From the NCBI RefSeq assembly GCF_017942085.1, contig NZ_JAGKSP010000012.1:1-64000 (forward strand): 64,000 bases of DNA, given 5' to 3'. The DNA comes from Paenibacillus lignilyticus. Lineage in GTDB: Bacteria; Bacillota; Bacilli; Paenibacillales; Paenibacillaceae. Position numbers and translations under genes: made by a program. Shown here piece after piece: positions 33,738 to 43,212 of this stretch (the first letter of the stretch is position 1; every line of letters starts with the position of its first letter). The notes beneath the pieces were generated by a model. The model did no database searches, was not told the origin of the DNA, and saw only the letters and a program-made list of their open reading frames with translations.

Positions 33738-35489
33738 TTAAAGCATGGGAATGCCAAGCTGGAAGTGGATATATCCGTCTACCATTTTCACATCGATCGT
33801 GCCTTTGTAAAACTCGATACGTTCTTTCACTACAGCCAGGCCAAGCCCGCTGTGCTCCCCGCCGACTTTCGTGCTGAAGCCCGTCCCGAACATCTGATTG
33901 ACGCGCGCGGGGTCGAAATCATCCTGCACCAGATTAGCAACGGAGACATACAGCATGCCCGTTTCCGACCAGCCTTTCACGATGACGTGACGCAGCTCCG
34001 GGGCCAGTCCGCTTACTTCATCGAAAGCATTGTCGATGAGATTACCGATGATTTTCACGATATCCACCGATTTCACGCCAAGCGATAACCCTTCGAGTCC
34101 CGTAAAATGATGGTCGAACAAGATCTTCGTTCTCATCGCCTGCGCCAGCTTCGCCTGAATCAGCGCGGCAACGGCAGGATGGCCGATGCGAATAATATCG
34201 TTCACTTCATTGATTTCTTCAATCAGCTCTTCCATGTATCGCAGCTGTTCTTCCTTCTTCCCTCTGGACAGAAGAGCATACATCGTTTGAACATGATTCA
34301 GAAAATCATGCCGCTGGCTGCGAATCTCCGTAAACATCACATCCATATTCTGAATATACAGCTCTTGCGTGGAGCGCACGGCATTTTCCTTGCTTTTGCC
34401 CATAAACCGGAATACGAGATACATGCATAAAATGCTGAAAATCGTAAACAGCACGACGAGCAGCGCAAGCCGTACCAGCTGCATATTCAACGTTCGCTCA
34501 ACAGAGCTATAATCGGAAACGATCGCAATCACGTAAGGAATATCTCTTTGTACTTCGGCTACTCGCGTTTTGGCTCCGATATAGACGAAGGTTTTGAGAA
34601 CGGTCTTCCCTTTCCACTTCCCCAGACTGCTCACCGGCTTGTTCGTTTGAACGGCCTCCGTAAAGCTGTCTATGTCATCCGCGTGTTTGATTTCGTAGCT
34701 GCCAAACAGAACAGGTCGATCATAGATGGACATAAACGATGCTCCATTGTTATCCGTATACATTTTCGGAGGCTTGCCAAACGTAATGCCGTTTAAGCCC
34801 GCGATTTCGATAATATCCGGATTCACCGCAATGGTCTTCTTCACAATGGTATCGCTGCCGACGATCTCCTGATATTTCAGAACCTGATCGGCATTCACAA
34901 ATACCGCAATAATATAATCTGTCGATCCGTCATTATAGAAGCCGAATTTACTGACCTCGCTTGCACCGGAGGCCGGAACCTCAGCGATGCCGGACCAGAA
35001 GTTAGCTAAGCTTTGGCCTTCGGGGATCGTCACATTGTGGTTCGTTAGCAGCTGATCGTACGCCGTAAACCAATAGCCGAACGGCTTCGTGCTCGTAATC
35101 TTAAGCTCGTTGGGCTCCGAGGATTTGCGCACTGCGATGTCGTCACTGCCTGCAACGCGCTGCATGAGCGAGATACCGGCAACGCCTGCCTGCTTCGCAA
35201 GCGCACGAAGCTGATCGTTCGTGATCTGGTTCAGATCTGGACTAAGCTGTCCATGGATGAACATTGCGGCCGTGCGCAATTTCTCGCCGATTAGATCCTC
35301 TGTGTAGAAAGAGCCTTCTTTGGATTGCTCAATGGAGGTTCGGATTTGAAGGGCTGTTGAGGCCATACGCGCGGACAAGTCATCTTTTAATAAGGTCTTC
35401 GTATACCAATAATATGAAGCGTTGTTAATAGTAACCAATAATATGGCAATACCGAAAATAATATAGATGATTCTGGGATTAATCCGCAT
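33738..35489 (-). CDS. Sensor histidine kinase with SpoOB-type RHDFLNH motif
   Basis: This protein of about 583 residues has a transmembrane helix near residues 8-28, a roughly 300-residue extracytoplasmic sensor domain, a second helix near 335-360, an RHDFLNHVQ phospho-acceptor motif (His394) and a GHKL ATPase domain (NLIDNAFDEV, GTGFSTKVGGEHSGLGLAVV). This is the DcuS/CitA/DctB-like class with a SpoOB_a dimerisation helix. No response regulator is adjacent, so it is an orphan in this window. The start is uncertain: an ATG at 35489 or a TTG at 35516, neither with a strong ribosome binding site. Confidence 0.85.
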   Translation of the reverse strand: MRINPRIIYIIFGIAILLVTINNASYYWYTKTLLKDDLSARMASTALQIRTSIEQSKEGSFYTEDLIGEKLRTAAMFIHGQLSPDLNQITNDQLRALAKQAGVAGISLMQRVAGSDDIAVRKSSEPNELKITSTKPFGYWFTAYDQLLTNHNVTIPEGQSLANFWSGIAEVPASGASEVSKFGFYNDGSTDYIIAVFVNADQVLKYQEIVGSDTIVKKTIAVNPDIIEIAGLNGITFGKPPKMYTDNNGASFMSIYDRPVLFGSYEIKHADDIDSFTEAVQTNKPVSSLGKWKGKTVLKTFVYIGAKTRVAEVQRDIPYVIAIVSDYSSVERTLNMQLVRLALLVVLFTIFSILCMYLVFRFMGKSKENAVRSTQELYIQNMDVMFTEIRSQRHDFLNHVQTMYALLSRGKKEEQLRYMEELIEEINEVNDIIRIGHPAVAALIQAKLAQAMRTKILFDHHFTGLEGLSLGVKSVDIVKIIGNLIDNAFDEVSGLAPELRHVIVKGWSETGMLYVSVANLVQDDFDPARVNQMFGTGFSTKVGGEHSGLGLAVVKERIEFYKGTIDVKMVDGYIHFQLGIPML

Positions 35490-35589
35490 GAAACTCACAC
35501 TTTCTTTCAGGGACAAATTGGAACTCTCTTAGTAGTATAGTTCCATCCCATGTAAGCTGTCTATGTACAGATTTCCTAGTTTAAAACAA

Positions 35590-35618
35590 AGAGCCCCACT
35601 ACTCAGAGGGGCTCCCGA
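35590..35618 (-). terminator. Terminator of the uronate-type operon
   Basis: GAGCCCC and GGGGCTC form a stem around CTACTCAGA near 35592-35614; on the minus strand TTTGTTTT follows. It lies directly after the SDR gene ending at 35626. Confidence 0.85.
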
Positions 35619-35625
35619 CCTATAC

Positions 35626-36468
35626 TTATTGCGAATCCTTCCATGAATAGATAGGTTTCCAGTTTAACAGCCGGCAGGCCGCCTCATTGCTGACCAGCGC
35701 TTCTCGGCCTTCAAAGCTTCTTCTGCGGTCTCGTACCTCCGGATAGAATTCGTTCAGCAGCCGCTCCGTATCCCAGTCGCTCAGCGTATCGCTGCTCGTA
35801 ATATTGAGGGAAACCGCTCCGTAGCCATCCGTCTTCAAGGCAGCTATCGTAGCCGAAACGGCGTCTCTAATATCGACATAGCTCCATAAAATATGTTTGT
35901 AATTAAGCGGCTGATCGATGCGAGCCGTGAACGACTTGAGCTCATCCGGTGTGGCGATCAGCGAATAACGCATTGCAGCCACCTGCATGCCGGTACGGCG
36001 GTTGAACGTTTCGCCTGTCTGTTCATTGACGACCTTGGATAGACCATAGCATTCCTGCGGCAGCTGCGGATGCGCCTCATCGACAGGTACATAATGAGGA
36101 TCAAATTTCTTCGGCGCCCAGCAGAAGCCATACGAGGATTCACTCGAGCCAAATACGACCTTCTGAATCCCCAGCACCGAAGCCGCTTCAAACACATTGT
36201 AAGTCGATAGGACGTTGTTCGAGAACGTAAACTCGTTCGAAAATTGGCCCGGTGACGGGATCGCCGCCAAATGCACGATAGCCTCAGCTCCGTTGATCCC
36301 GCCAATCACTTGCCCGAGGTTGGACAGATCTACGGTGATCTGCCTGCAGCGCAGTTTATCCGACTTCTTATTATCCAAAGCAATGACGGAATAGCCTTGG
36401 GCCAGCAGCTCATTCACGACCCATACGCCCAGCTTTCCGCTTGCTCCTGTTACGGCTATTGTTTTCAA
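35626..36468 (-). CDS. NAD-dependent epimerase/dehydratase (extended SDR)
   Basis: This 280-residue protein has the nucleotide-binding motif TGASGKLG (7-14), IVHLAA near 64-69 and the catalytic pair Tyr141/Lys145 in YGLSK with Ser near 109. The short extended-SDR form resembles uronate dehydrogenases and small sugar epimerases. It follows an RspA/ManD-like dehydratase and a pectate-lyase-like secreted enzyme, so oxidation or epimerisation of a uronate is a reasonable inference. It ends the operon. Confidence 0.82.
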   Translation of the reverse strand: MKTIAVTGASGKLGVWVVNELLAQGYSVIALDNKKSDKLRCRQITVDLSNLGQVIGGINGAEAIVHLAAIPSPGQFSNEFTFSNNVLSTYNVFEAASVLGIQKVVFGSSESSYGFCWAPKKFDPHYVPVDEAHPQLPQECYGLSKVVNEQTGETFNRRTGMQVAAMRYSLIATPDELKSFTARIDQPLNYKHILWSYVDIRDAVSATIAALKTDGYGAVSLNITSSDTLSDWDTERLLNEFYPEVRDRRRSFEGREALVSNEAACRLLNWKPIYSWKDSQ

Positions 36469-36503
36469 CGCATTCGCCCTCCTAGCTTGATTGCGCTCAC
36501 CGT

Positions 36504-37724
36504 TTATGGACGGACAAGCGTTCCATCCGGTCTGCGGTCAAGTTTGTACGGAATATGATAGGCTGACCGGCTCCATCCATCATCCACAAGCAGTGCCGCT
36601 TTCTCCTCATCAATGTCGATCCCTAAGCCCGGCTTCTCCGATAAATAGAGATAGCCCCCTCTGCGTTCAACATGACCCGGGAATGCCTCGCATTCCGCTT
36701 CTCTGAAATGATTGATTTCTTGAATGCCGAAATTCCAGACGGCGCGGTCCAGATGAACGGCTGCCGCTTGGTTGACAGGGTCGTTCTCCCCGCCCTCCTG
36801 CCATGCCGTCCGAACGCCGAAGGTTTCGCCGAGTGCGGCTAGCTTGCGGCAGGCGCTGATGCCGCCGCCTTTGGACACGCGCACGCGGATGAAGTCGATG
36901 AGCCGCTCCGTAATGAGGTCGGTCCATTCATGCGGACTGGTGAACAGCTCGCCAACCGCTTGCGGGGTTGAAGATTGCTGCCGCAATTGGCGGAACCAGC
37001 CGATCTGCTCCGGCGGCAATATATCCTCTAAGAAGAACAATTGATAAGGATCCAGCCGTTTCGCCAGCTGTACGGCAGCAATCGGCTGCAGATGGGAATG
37101 AACGTCATGCGTAAACTGAATATCGTTGCCAAACGTAACGCGCAGCTTCTCGAACATTGCCGGAATCGCGTTCATATAGATCGCTTCATTGAACACATTG
37201 GCAGACCAGCTTGGAACAGGCACGTTCGCTTTGACTGCCGGCACGAAACCGCCGCCGCCGTAAGAGCCAAGCTGACAACGGATGACCGTGTAGCCTTCCT
37301 CGATATAGCGGTGAACCGCTTCGGTCAGCTCCTCTTGATCGCGTCCATCCGCATGACCATAGCATGGGACAGCCGATCTGCAGGCGCCTCCGAGCAGCTG
37401 ATATACCGGCAAATTGGCCTCTTTGCCTTTAATGTCCCAGAGGGCCATATCGATGCCGCCGATGGCGGTTTGGGTGATGGAACCATGCCGCCAATACCCG
37501 CTCGTATGCATCATTTGCCAAATGTCCTCGATCTGGCCTGCCTCTCTGCCGATCAGCAGCGGAGCAAACAACTGCTCCACGACCTGAACGACGGCTTCCG
37601 GATTAAACATATCCGTCGCCGAGCCGATTCCATACAATCCGTCTTGATCTGTCGTTACTTTTACGATAGTCCAACTGCCGTCATGCCGCGTTCGGATACA
37701 TTTCACACCTGTGATCTTTGCCAC
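36504..37724 (-). CDS. Enolase superfamily protein, RspA/mannonate dehydratase-like
   Basis: This 406-residue protein has the ManD/RspA layout: IGGIDMALWDIKGK near 88-101, YGHADG near 122, and the three metal ligands Asp207 (HDVHSHL), Glu233 (FLEDI) and Glu259 (VGELF), with His209 positioned as in ManD. The usual WHGP segment is instead WQEGGENDP, so the second catalytic His is Gln309. Sugar-acid dehydration is the family reaction, but the changed residue makes substrate and activity uncertain. The start is GTG with GGAGG eight bases upstream. It lies between a secreted polysaccharide enzyme and an SDR. Confidence 0.85.
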   Translation of the reverse strand: MAKITGVKCIRTRHDGSWTIVKVTTDQDGLYGIGSATDMFNPEAVVQVVEQLFAPLLIGREAGQIEDIWQMMHTSGYWRHGSITQTAIGGIDMALWDIKGKEANLPVYQLLGGACRSAVPCYGHADGRDQEELTEAVHRYIEEGYTVIRCQLGSYGGGGFVPAVKANVPVPSWSANVFNEAIYMNAIPAMFEKLRVTFGNDIQFTHDVHSHLQPIAAVQLAKRLDPYQLFFLEDILPPEQIGWFRQLRQQSSTPQAVGELFTSPHEWTDLITERLIDFIRVRVSKGGGISACRKLAALGETFGVRTAWQEGGENDPVNQAAAVHLDRAVWNFGIQEINHFREAECEAFPGHVERRGGYLYLSEKPGLGIDIDEEKAALLVDDGWSRSAYHIPYKLDRRPDGTLVRP

Positions 37725-37769
37725 TGTTTGCTCCTCCGATTCTTGGACCTATGAATGGAATTTAACTGC

Positions 37770-40457
37770 TCATAGGTGCATTTCGTTATAGATTGTGACC
37801 GTTCCCAAGGATGTCGTACCGTTATAGCGCATCAGATTCATCACGTTGACCGAGCCGCTGTCCACTTTCACGGTGTATCCGCCGGAGCCGAGATTATCCG
37901 TTCCTAAGTTGAATGCGTTTACCGTTCCCGACTGGACAACTAACCCGTTCTTGGAGCCGTAGGCAAAAACGTTAACCAGCTTCTCATCGGAAGCTCCGTT
38001 CACGGTGATCAGCGTCTCATTCGGTCTCGTAAACGCATCGATGACCTGCGAGAAAACGTTGCTCTCCACGACCCAGCCGGGAATGTTGTAGCCGGTGCGG
38101 CATACGGCGTTGCCGTTGGTGAGGATGCCGGTGATATAACCCGACGTACTGAGCCCTACAGTAATACCATTCTTGAACAAGGTCCCTTGTACCTTCTCCA
38201 CATAGTGGTTATCATTGCGATTTGTCATCAAATCAATGGCGTTATACGAGTTGGGCAAGCCCACATTAACAATGTATACGCTGCTGCCGTTGCCTCTAAT
38301 CGTATAAGGAAAAGCTTTAATGCCTGCTGCGGGGTTATTCTCCGGATAAAACACGCGCAAACCGCGCAAGCCGGCTGTATTCCCGTTCAACGTAATAAAC
38401 GCCGTGCTCGAATCCGGTGTCGCCGTATCCTTGCCTTCATAAGCGAACAGCACCGTGCCAGCGCTCGATCCGCCTTGATCTCTCGTTGGCGATGATGCCG
38501 AGCCGCGCAGCTCTACATTGGCCGGAACGGTCAAGTGCGTGCTGACTTTGAACCAGCCTGCCGGCACGTAGACGACACCGCCGCCGGCGGTTCCCGCAGC
38601 GTTCAATGCAGATTGGATCGCGGAAGTTGCATCCACCGTCGGCAATGCAGGACCGCGCGAGGAAGTGAATGGCGCATTGTAAGGCGCTTTGGTGACATCA
38701 TACAGTACAGCGCGGCTGGCCTTCGGCGTAGCGGCAGAAGGGGACACCACCGGCGATGTTCCCGGACCTGAGATCGTTACTGTGCCGGATGTGCTGCCCG
38801 TAATATCGGAATCGGTCACTTTCACATAACCGGCCGTGTTGTTCTGAACGGAAGCGGTGCTGCCCTTCAGCACGCTGCGCAGGAACGATACGCCCCAGCG
38901 GGTATCGATATTGTCCACCTTGACCGCAATATTCGTGTTCTGGATATTCGCCCAAATAAAGGCGCCCGAGAACTGAATTCGCTGGCCGGTTACGATGTTG
39001 ATGCCGATATTGAAGTCGGATGCCTCCATCGCATAGAACTGATCCCACTCCAAGTCGCCAAGCGTGAACGCGGTGGCATTCGTGCGCGTCCAGTTCTTGA
39101 TCGTAGTCGCACTCGGCGCATTGTAGGAAGCTCCCGCATTGGCCCAATACGAGCTGTTGAAATTCACATGCTCCCAAGTGCCGACATCCGCGCCGTTATA
39201 AGCTTCTACACCGCGGTACAGAATGGTACCCTTCACGTTCTTCACCGTCGCTTGCTCATGAACCTGCGAGCCCCCGCTATGGTCAGAGGCCATCGTGCTG
39301 ATACCGATTCCGCGGTACGAATTAAGCATCGTCACGTTCATGATGGACGCTGTCATATAATTCTCGCTGCCGATCCAGGCATTTCCCGGAATTTCGAAGG
39401 TGTAGTTGTAGTGAACCGGGCTTGTTGCATTCTGGTTGGGGTAATACACCGTCAAGCCCTGTACGGATGCGCTGCCCCCGATGCGGAATAGCACCGGCCC
39501 CGAGTCGCCGGATGCCAGATTCGCGGCGATTACAGTGCCGTAGCTCCCGCTCCCGCTGTCCGCATCGCGGTAATCGCCCCGAACGGAGCAGAATGCTTTG
39601 ACCTGAATGGTACCGGATACTTTGTACGTACCTGCTGGCAGCCACACCGTTCCACCGCCGTCGTTGTAGCAAGCATCAATGGCATTTTGAATGGCTGCGG
39701 TCGCATCGTTTACCCCTGTGTTGTCCGCACCGAAGGCTGTAACATTGTAATCCGAAATAACAATGTCGCTTGTCGGATAGAGCGTGCTGACAATGACGCT
39801 GTTGCGGACGGAGCTCGTCGTCGTTGTATTGGAAATCGTAATATCGTCGATATACCCGCGGAAGTTGCCGGTACTTCCCGCACGGTCGTAAGCAACCCAG
39901 ATCCGGTCGATCGTCTTCCCGGCATTCTGCACGCCGAAGTTCGAATTAATCGGCGACCAAGCATTGAGCGGAATCGTGCCGCCATGGCCGCCGGCCGGAT
40001 GAACGGTGTTCCCGTTCTGATCGATCGATCCGCTGTCGCGCAGCGTCGATCCGTCCGTGAAATGGAAATCAACCGCCATATACCTGCCATTATCCTGCTG
40101 CGGATAGATGAAATATTGCAGCTTCGACGCCGATGTCACGGGAATGTTGACAGTGAACACCTTGAAGTACGCATACGTCGTCGAGCCGCCATTCGCGTTG
40201 CCTGAGTACATAAGCGCCGAAGTGCCCGTATGCGCCTGCTCGCCCGAACGAGGTGAAGCCTCGGGTGAAAGGCCTGACGATAAGCCGCTCACATTTGAAG
40301 AAAAATCAATGGTGTCCAAGAAGTTTGGTGCGGTTTGACCGGATTCCAAGCCTGTCGAGAACAGCACGGTATCCGCCGATGCCACAAGGGGGATGAACGG
40401 AAAACAGGATACAGCGAGTAAGAAAGCCATGATGAGTGGGGAAAACCTCTTCTTCAT
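37770..40457 (-). CDS. Secreted two-domain pectate-lyase-like/GH55-like beta-helix protein
   Basis: This 895-residue protein has a signal peptide (cleavage near VASAD), an N-terminal beta-sandwich module (about 30-215) and two Pectate_lyase_3-type beta-helix domains starting near residues 232 (DYNVTAFGADNTGVNDATAA) and 595 (TSAIQSALNAAGTAGGGVVY). This double helix layout is that of GH55-like and pectin-acting enzymes. It probably acts on a plant or fungal polysaccharide outside the cell. The N-terminal module is repeated at the C-terminus of the GH39-like enzyme at 56369. GGAAGGG precedes the ATG, and a perfect cre-like palindrome lies just upstream. Confidence 0.85.
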   Translation of the reverse strand: MKKRFSPLIMAFLLAVSCFPFIPLVASADTVLFSTGLESGQTAPNFLDTIDFSSNVSGLSSGLSPEASPRSGEQAHTGTSALMYSGNANGGSTTYAYFKVFTVNIPVTSASKLQYFIYPQQDNGRYMAVDFHFTDGSTLRDSGSIDQNGNTVHPAGGHGGTIPLNAWSPINSNFGVQNAGKTIDRIWVAYDRAGSTGNFRGYIDDITISNTTTTSSVRNSVIVSTLYPTSDIVISDYNVTAFGADNTGVNDATAAIQNAIDACYNDGGGTVWLPAGTYKVSGTIQVKAFCSVRGDYRDADSGSGSYGTVIAANLASGDSGPVLFRIGGSASVQGLTVYYPNQNATSPVHYNYTFEIPGNAWIGSENYMTASIMNVTMLNSYRGIGISTMASDHSGGSQVHEQATVKNVKGTILYRGVEAYNGADVGTWEHVNFNSSYWANAGASYNAPSATTIKNWTRTNATAFTLGDLEWDQFYAMEASDFNIGINIVTGQRIQFSGAFIWANIQNTNIAVKVDNIDTRWGVSFLRSVLKGSTASVQNNTAGYVKVTDSDITGSTSGTVTISGPGTSPVVSPSAATPKASRAVLYDVTKAPYNAPFTSSRGPALPTVDATSAIQSALNAAGTAGGGVVYVPAGWFKVSTHLTVPANVELRGSASSPTRDQGGSSAGTVLFAYEGKDTATPDSSTAFITLNGNTAGLRGLRVFYPENNPAAGIKAFPYTIRGNGSSVYIVNVGLPNSYNAIDLMTNRNDNHYVEKVQGTLFKNGITVGLSTSGYITGILTNGNAVCRTGYNIPGWVVESNVFSQVIDAFTRPNETLITVNGASDEKLVNVFAYGSKNGLVVQSGTVNAFNLGTDNLGSGGYTVKVDSGSVNVMNLMRYNGTTSLGTVTIYNEMHL

Positions 40458-40477
40458 AATCTACACCCTTCCATATT

Positions 40478-40491
40478 TGTAATCGCTTACA
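40478..40491. promoter_or_regulatory. Perfect cre/LacI-type operator
   Basis: TGTAATCGCTTACA matches the CcpA consensus TGWAANCGNTNWCA at every fixed position, and the symmetry extends outward to ATTTGTAA...TTACAAAT. It lies 21-34 bases before the start codon of the beta-helix gene, just upstream of its ribosome binding site. Confidence 0.8.
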
Positions 40492-40573
40492 AATAGAGTA
40501 TAAGGAGTCTCGCCGCACCTTGTAAGGAGTCAATCCAATCGTTATCTGAGGCATATTTAGCTGATTGCCCGGC

Positions 40574-40608
40574 AAAAAATCCGCACCCGGTAAGAGGCGC
40601 GGATTTCT
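40574..40608 (-). terminator. Terminator of the Lpl-type transporter operon
   Basis: AAATCCGCACCC at 40577-40588 pairs with AGGCGCGGATTT at 40595-40606, followed on the minus strand by a U-run. It separates the binding-protein gene from the beta-helix enzyme operon. Confidence 0.88.
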
Positions 40609-40611
40609 CGA

Positions 40612-42225
40612 TTATTTCTTCGAAGCCAAGTAAGCATCGATTTGTTGTTGCGCTTCTGCGATGATTTTATCAAGGCCGTTTGCTTTTTGCTTCTCGATGT
40701 AATCCGCTACTGCTTTATCGACATCTTTGGCATTCCCGAATTCGATCGGTTTGTGGAATTCCTCGATCGCTTGGTCGCGTTTGGCCACTTCGTTCTTGAT
40801 GTTGTCTTCGGAGATGAACAGTCCGTCTACCGGGGAGTTTACGTTGACCGGCAGCGCTGCGAATTCCGCTTCATGTACCCAGAAGTCTTTGCCATAAGCC
40901 GGGTTTGGACGCATGAACTGCGGTTTCCACAGTGCCCATTGTCCGCCCCACTCCATGTAGTTGGACGTCGTCGTTTGCATGCCTTCCGGATAATTCGCTG
41001 TTTCGCCGTCAAGAACATAGGTTTTGCCTTCGATTCCGTATTGGACGAGGTCATAGAGCGTTTTGTCCGTTTCGAGCATATCCAGGAATTGCAGCACGCG
41101 GTCCGCATGCTCGGAGTTGCGGTTAATGGCTACAACGTTGGCCAACGCTGTACGGTTGACATATTTCTTGTCTGGGTAGAGCAGCGAGCTGGACAGCTTA
41201 TAAGAAGGATCCGCGAAGCCCGGATTTGCGTTCACCCATTCATGCGAGGAGTCGGTGTAGAACATTTTGCCGTTTCTCCATTGTGCTGCGCCGTCTTCTT
41301 TGTCGATCATGGCATCTCTGTTGATAATACCGTCGTCGTACCACTTCTTAGCCATAAGCGCTGCTTCTTTGTAGAACGGTTGTTGTTCAACCGGTTGGAT
41401 CTTCACTGCCGGATCGTTCAGGTAGAAGCCCATGCCGTGGAAGCCAAGGTCAACCCACTCATCGCGCTCCATGTAGATGCCAAGCGGCGTGGAACGGGAC
41501 AGCTTATCTTTCGGGAATGCTTCTTTCAGCTTGTGCAGGAACGCATCGAGATCTTCGATCGTTTTGATGGAATCCACAGCCGGCGTGATGCCTGCTTTAT
41601 CGGTCAGATCCACCCGCCACACCGCATATTTACGTTGGTTCATACTCATTGTCCAAGGAAGGCCGACGATTTGACCGTTGACCGTTGCGGCCGTGAGTGT
41701 GCCTTGTTCTTGATATTTGGCAAACAGGGTTGGCGCATATTTCGGGAGCAGATCGTTGAGCGCCATGTAGGAGCCTTTGGCAGCCATTTGCTTATAGGAG
41801 AGCCAGTCGCCGTCAAAGTTCATATCCCATTTATCGCCGGATGCCGCCATAACGAGCATTTTGTCCTTAAAGTCGCCAAACGGGATAAAGTTGATATCGA
41901 ATTTCACATTAAGCCCTTTTGTTTTCACATAATCGCTGATTGCGGACCAAACCTCATCGGTAGCTGCTTTCTTGTCACCGCCAAAATAAAACTTCAGCGT
42001 TACTTCCTCTTGCTCCTTAGTTGTATCATCAGTCGTAGCCGCTGCATTGTTCGTATCGGACGTAGATGCATTCGTGGTGTTGTCAGCCGCTGCATTGGTG
42101 GTACCGGATGAATCTCCGTTGTTTTTGCTGTTCTCATTGTTGCCGGAACTACATGCTGATACTACTAGGCTAAGCATAAGCACAATCGTGAGCAGCAGTG
42201 GAAGCTTCGCATGCATCTTCTTCAT
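40612..42225 (-). CDS. Extracellular solute-binding lipoprotein (LplA/YtcQ type)
   Basis: This 537-residue binding protein has a lipoprotein signal (SLVVSACSSG), an Asn/Thr-rich linker to about 75 and a type-B fold, ending in the DUF3502-type segment (NGLDKIIAEAQQQIDAY) typical of LplA-like proteins. It should bind an oligosaccharide or complex sugar for the two permeases encoded just upstream. In this operon the binding protein is last, unlike the operon at 15-21 kb. Confidence 0.92.
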   Translation of the reverse strand: MKKMHAKLPLLLTIVLMLSLVVSACSSGNNENSKNNGDSSGTTNAAADNTTNASTSDTNNAAATTDDTTKEQEEVTLKFYFGGDKKAATDEVWSAISDYVKTKGLNVKFDINFIPFGDFKDKMLVMAASGDKWDMNFDGDWLSYKQMAAKGSYMALNDLLPKYAPTLFAKYQEQGTLTAATVNGQIVGLPWTMSMNQRKYAVWRVDLTDKAGITPAVDSIKTIEDLDAFLHKLKEAFPKDKLSRSTPLGIYMERDEWVDLGFHGMGFYLNDPAVKIQPVEQQPFYKEAALMAKKWYDDGIINRDAMIDKEDGAAQWRNGKMFYTDSSHEWVNANPGFADPSYKLSSSLLYPDKKYVNRTALANVVAINRNSEHADRVLQFLDMLETDKTLYDLVQYGIEGKTYVLDGETANYPEGMQTTTSNYMEWGGQWALWKPQFMRPNPAYGKDFWVHEAEFAALPVNVNSPVDGLFISEDNIKNEVAKRDQAIEEFHKPIEFGNAKDVDKAVADYIEKQKANGLDKIIAEAQQQIDAYLASKK

Positions 42226-42294
42226 CGTGTACCTCTCCCCTTGAGCTTGTTTTTTATACTATCCAGCGCCCCGGTAGCGCTGTTATAGCTGCTG

Positions 42295-43179
42295 TTACCC
42301 TTTAACCGCACCGACCATCAAGCCTTGGACAAAATACCGCTGCAAGAACGGATACAAGAAGATGATCGGCCCGATCGTCACTACCGTAAGCGCCATCTTG
42401 ATGGACTCGGACGGCAGCTGCGCGGAAATGCGCTGCATATCGGCGGCATTGCTGGAGCTTCGGAGGAACTCCACGTTCGAGACGAGCGTTCGGAGAAGCA
42501 GCTGCAGCGGCTGCAGCTCTTGCTTGTCGACGAACATAAGGCCGAGAAACCAATCGTTCCAGTACCCCAGCGCGACGAACAAGCCGACCGTGGCGAGAAC
42601 CGGTTTGGATAAAGGCATGATCAGCTGGTAGTAGATGCGGTACTCGCTTGCTCCGTCCATTTTGGCGGATTCATAGATGTCCTCCGGGATGGAGAACAGG
42701 AAGTTGCGGATCAGAAACATATTGAACGCGTTCGCCAGCGGAGGCAAAATCATCGCGAAGATCGTGTCCTTCAGGTGCAAATAGTTGACGCAGACGATGT
42801 ACCAAGGCACTAATCCGCCGCTGAACAGCATCGTGATAATCACGTAGATCGAGAGAATGTTACGGTATTTAAAAGAGCGACGCGCCATCACGTACCCGCC
42901 TAAGCTGGTCAAGAAAACCGAGAGCACTGTACCTGCCACCGTGACGAGCAAGCTGATTCCGTAAGCATCCACGATTCGATTGGAGCCGAGCAGCAGGATC
43001 TCATACGACATGAACGTGATATGCCTCGGGAATAGCGAGTAGCCGTTGTTAATAATATCGTTCTCCGTTGCGAGCGAGCCGGTAATGACCATGAGAAACG
43101 GCAGCAGACAAGCAAGGCTGAACAAGGAAATGATGACGATAATGATCGTTTGCGAGATGGATATACGTTTTACCGGCAT
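42295..43179 (-). CDS. Carbohydrate ABC transporter permease (LplC/YtcP type)
   Basis: This 294-residue protein has six transmembrane helices, the EAA loop (DIYESAKMDGASEYRIYYQL) and the LplC-family C-terminus (QRYFVQGLMVGAVKG). The start at 43179 uses GGAGGGG. It forms a heterodimer with the product of the gene 33 bp upstream. Confidence 0.93.
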   Translation of the reverse strand: MPVKRISISQTIIIVIISLFSLACLLPFLMVITGSLATENDIINNGYSLFPRHITFMSYEILLLGSNRIVDAYGISLLVTVAGTVLSVFLTSLGGYVMARRSFKYRNILSIYVIITMLFSGGLVPWYIVCVNYLHLKDTIFAMILPPLANAFNMFLIRNFLFSIPEDIYESAKMDGASEYRIYYQLIMPLSKPVLATVGLFVALGYWNDWFLGLMFVDKQELQPLQLLLRTLVSNVEFLRSSSNAADMQRISAQLPSESIKMALTVVTIGPIIFLYPFLQRYFVQGLMVGAVKG

Positions 43180-43212
43180 GGTGCCCCTCCTTATGATCGT
43201 CACGAAGTGAAG

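Noticed and set aside
40642..42111. A 489-codon open frame opposite the binding-protein gene
   Set aside because: It mirrors the codon bias of the real lipoprotein gene on the other strand; the Cys/Phe/Arg-rich translation is not protein-like.
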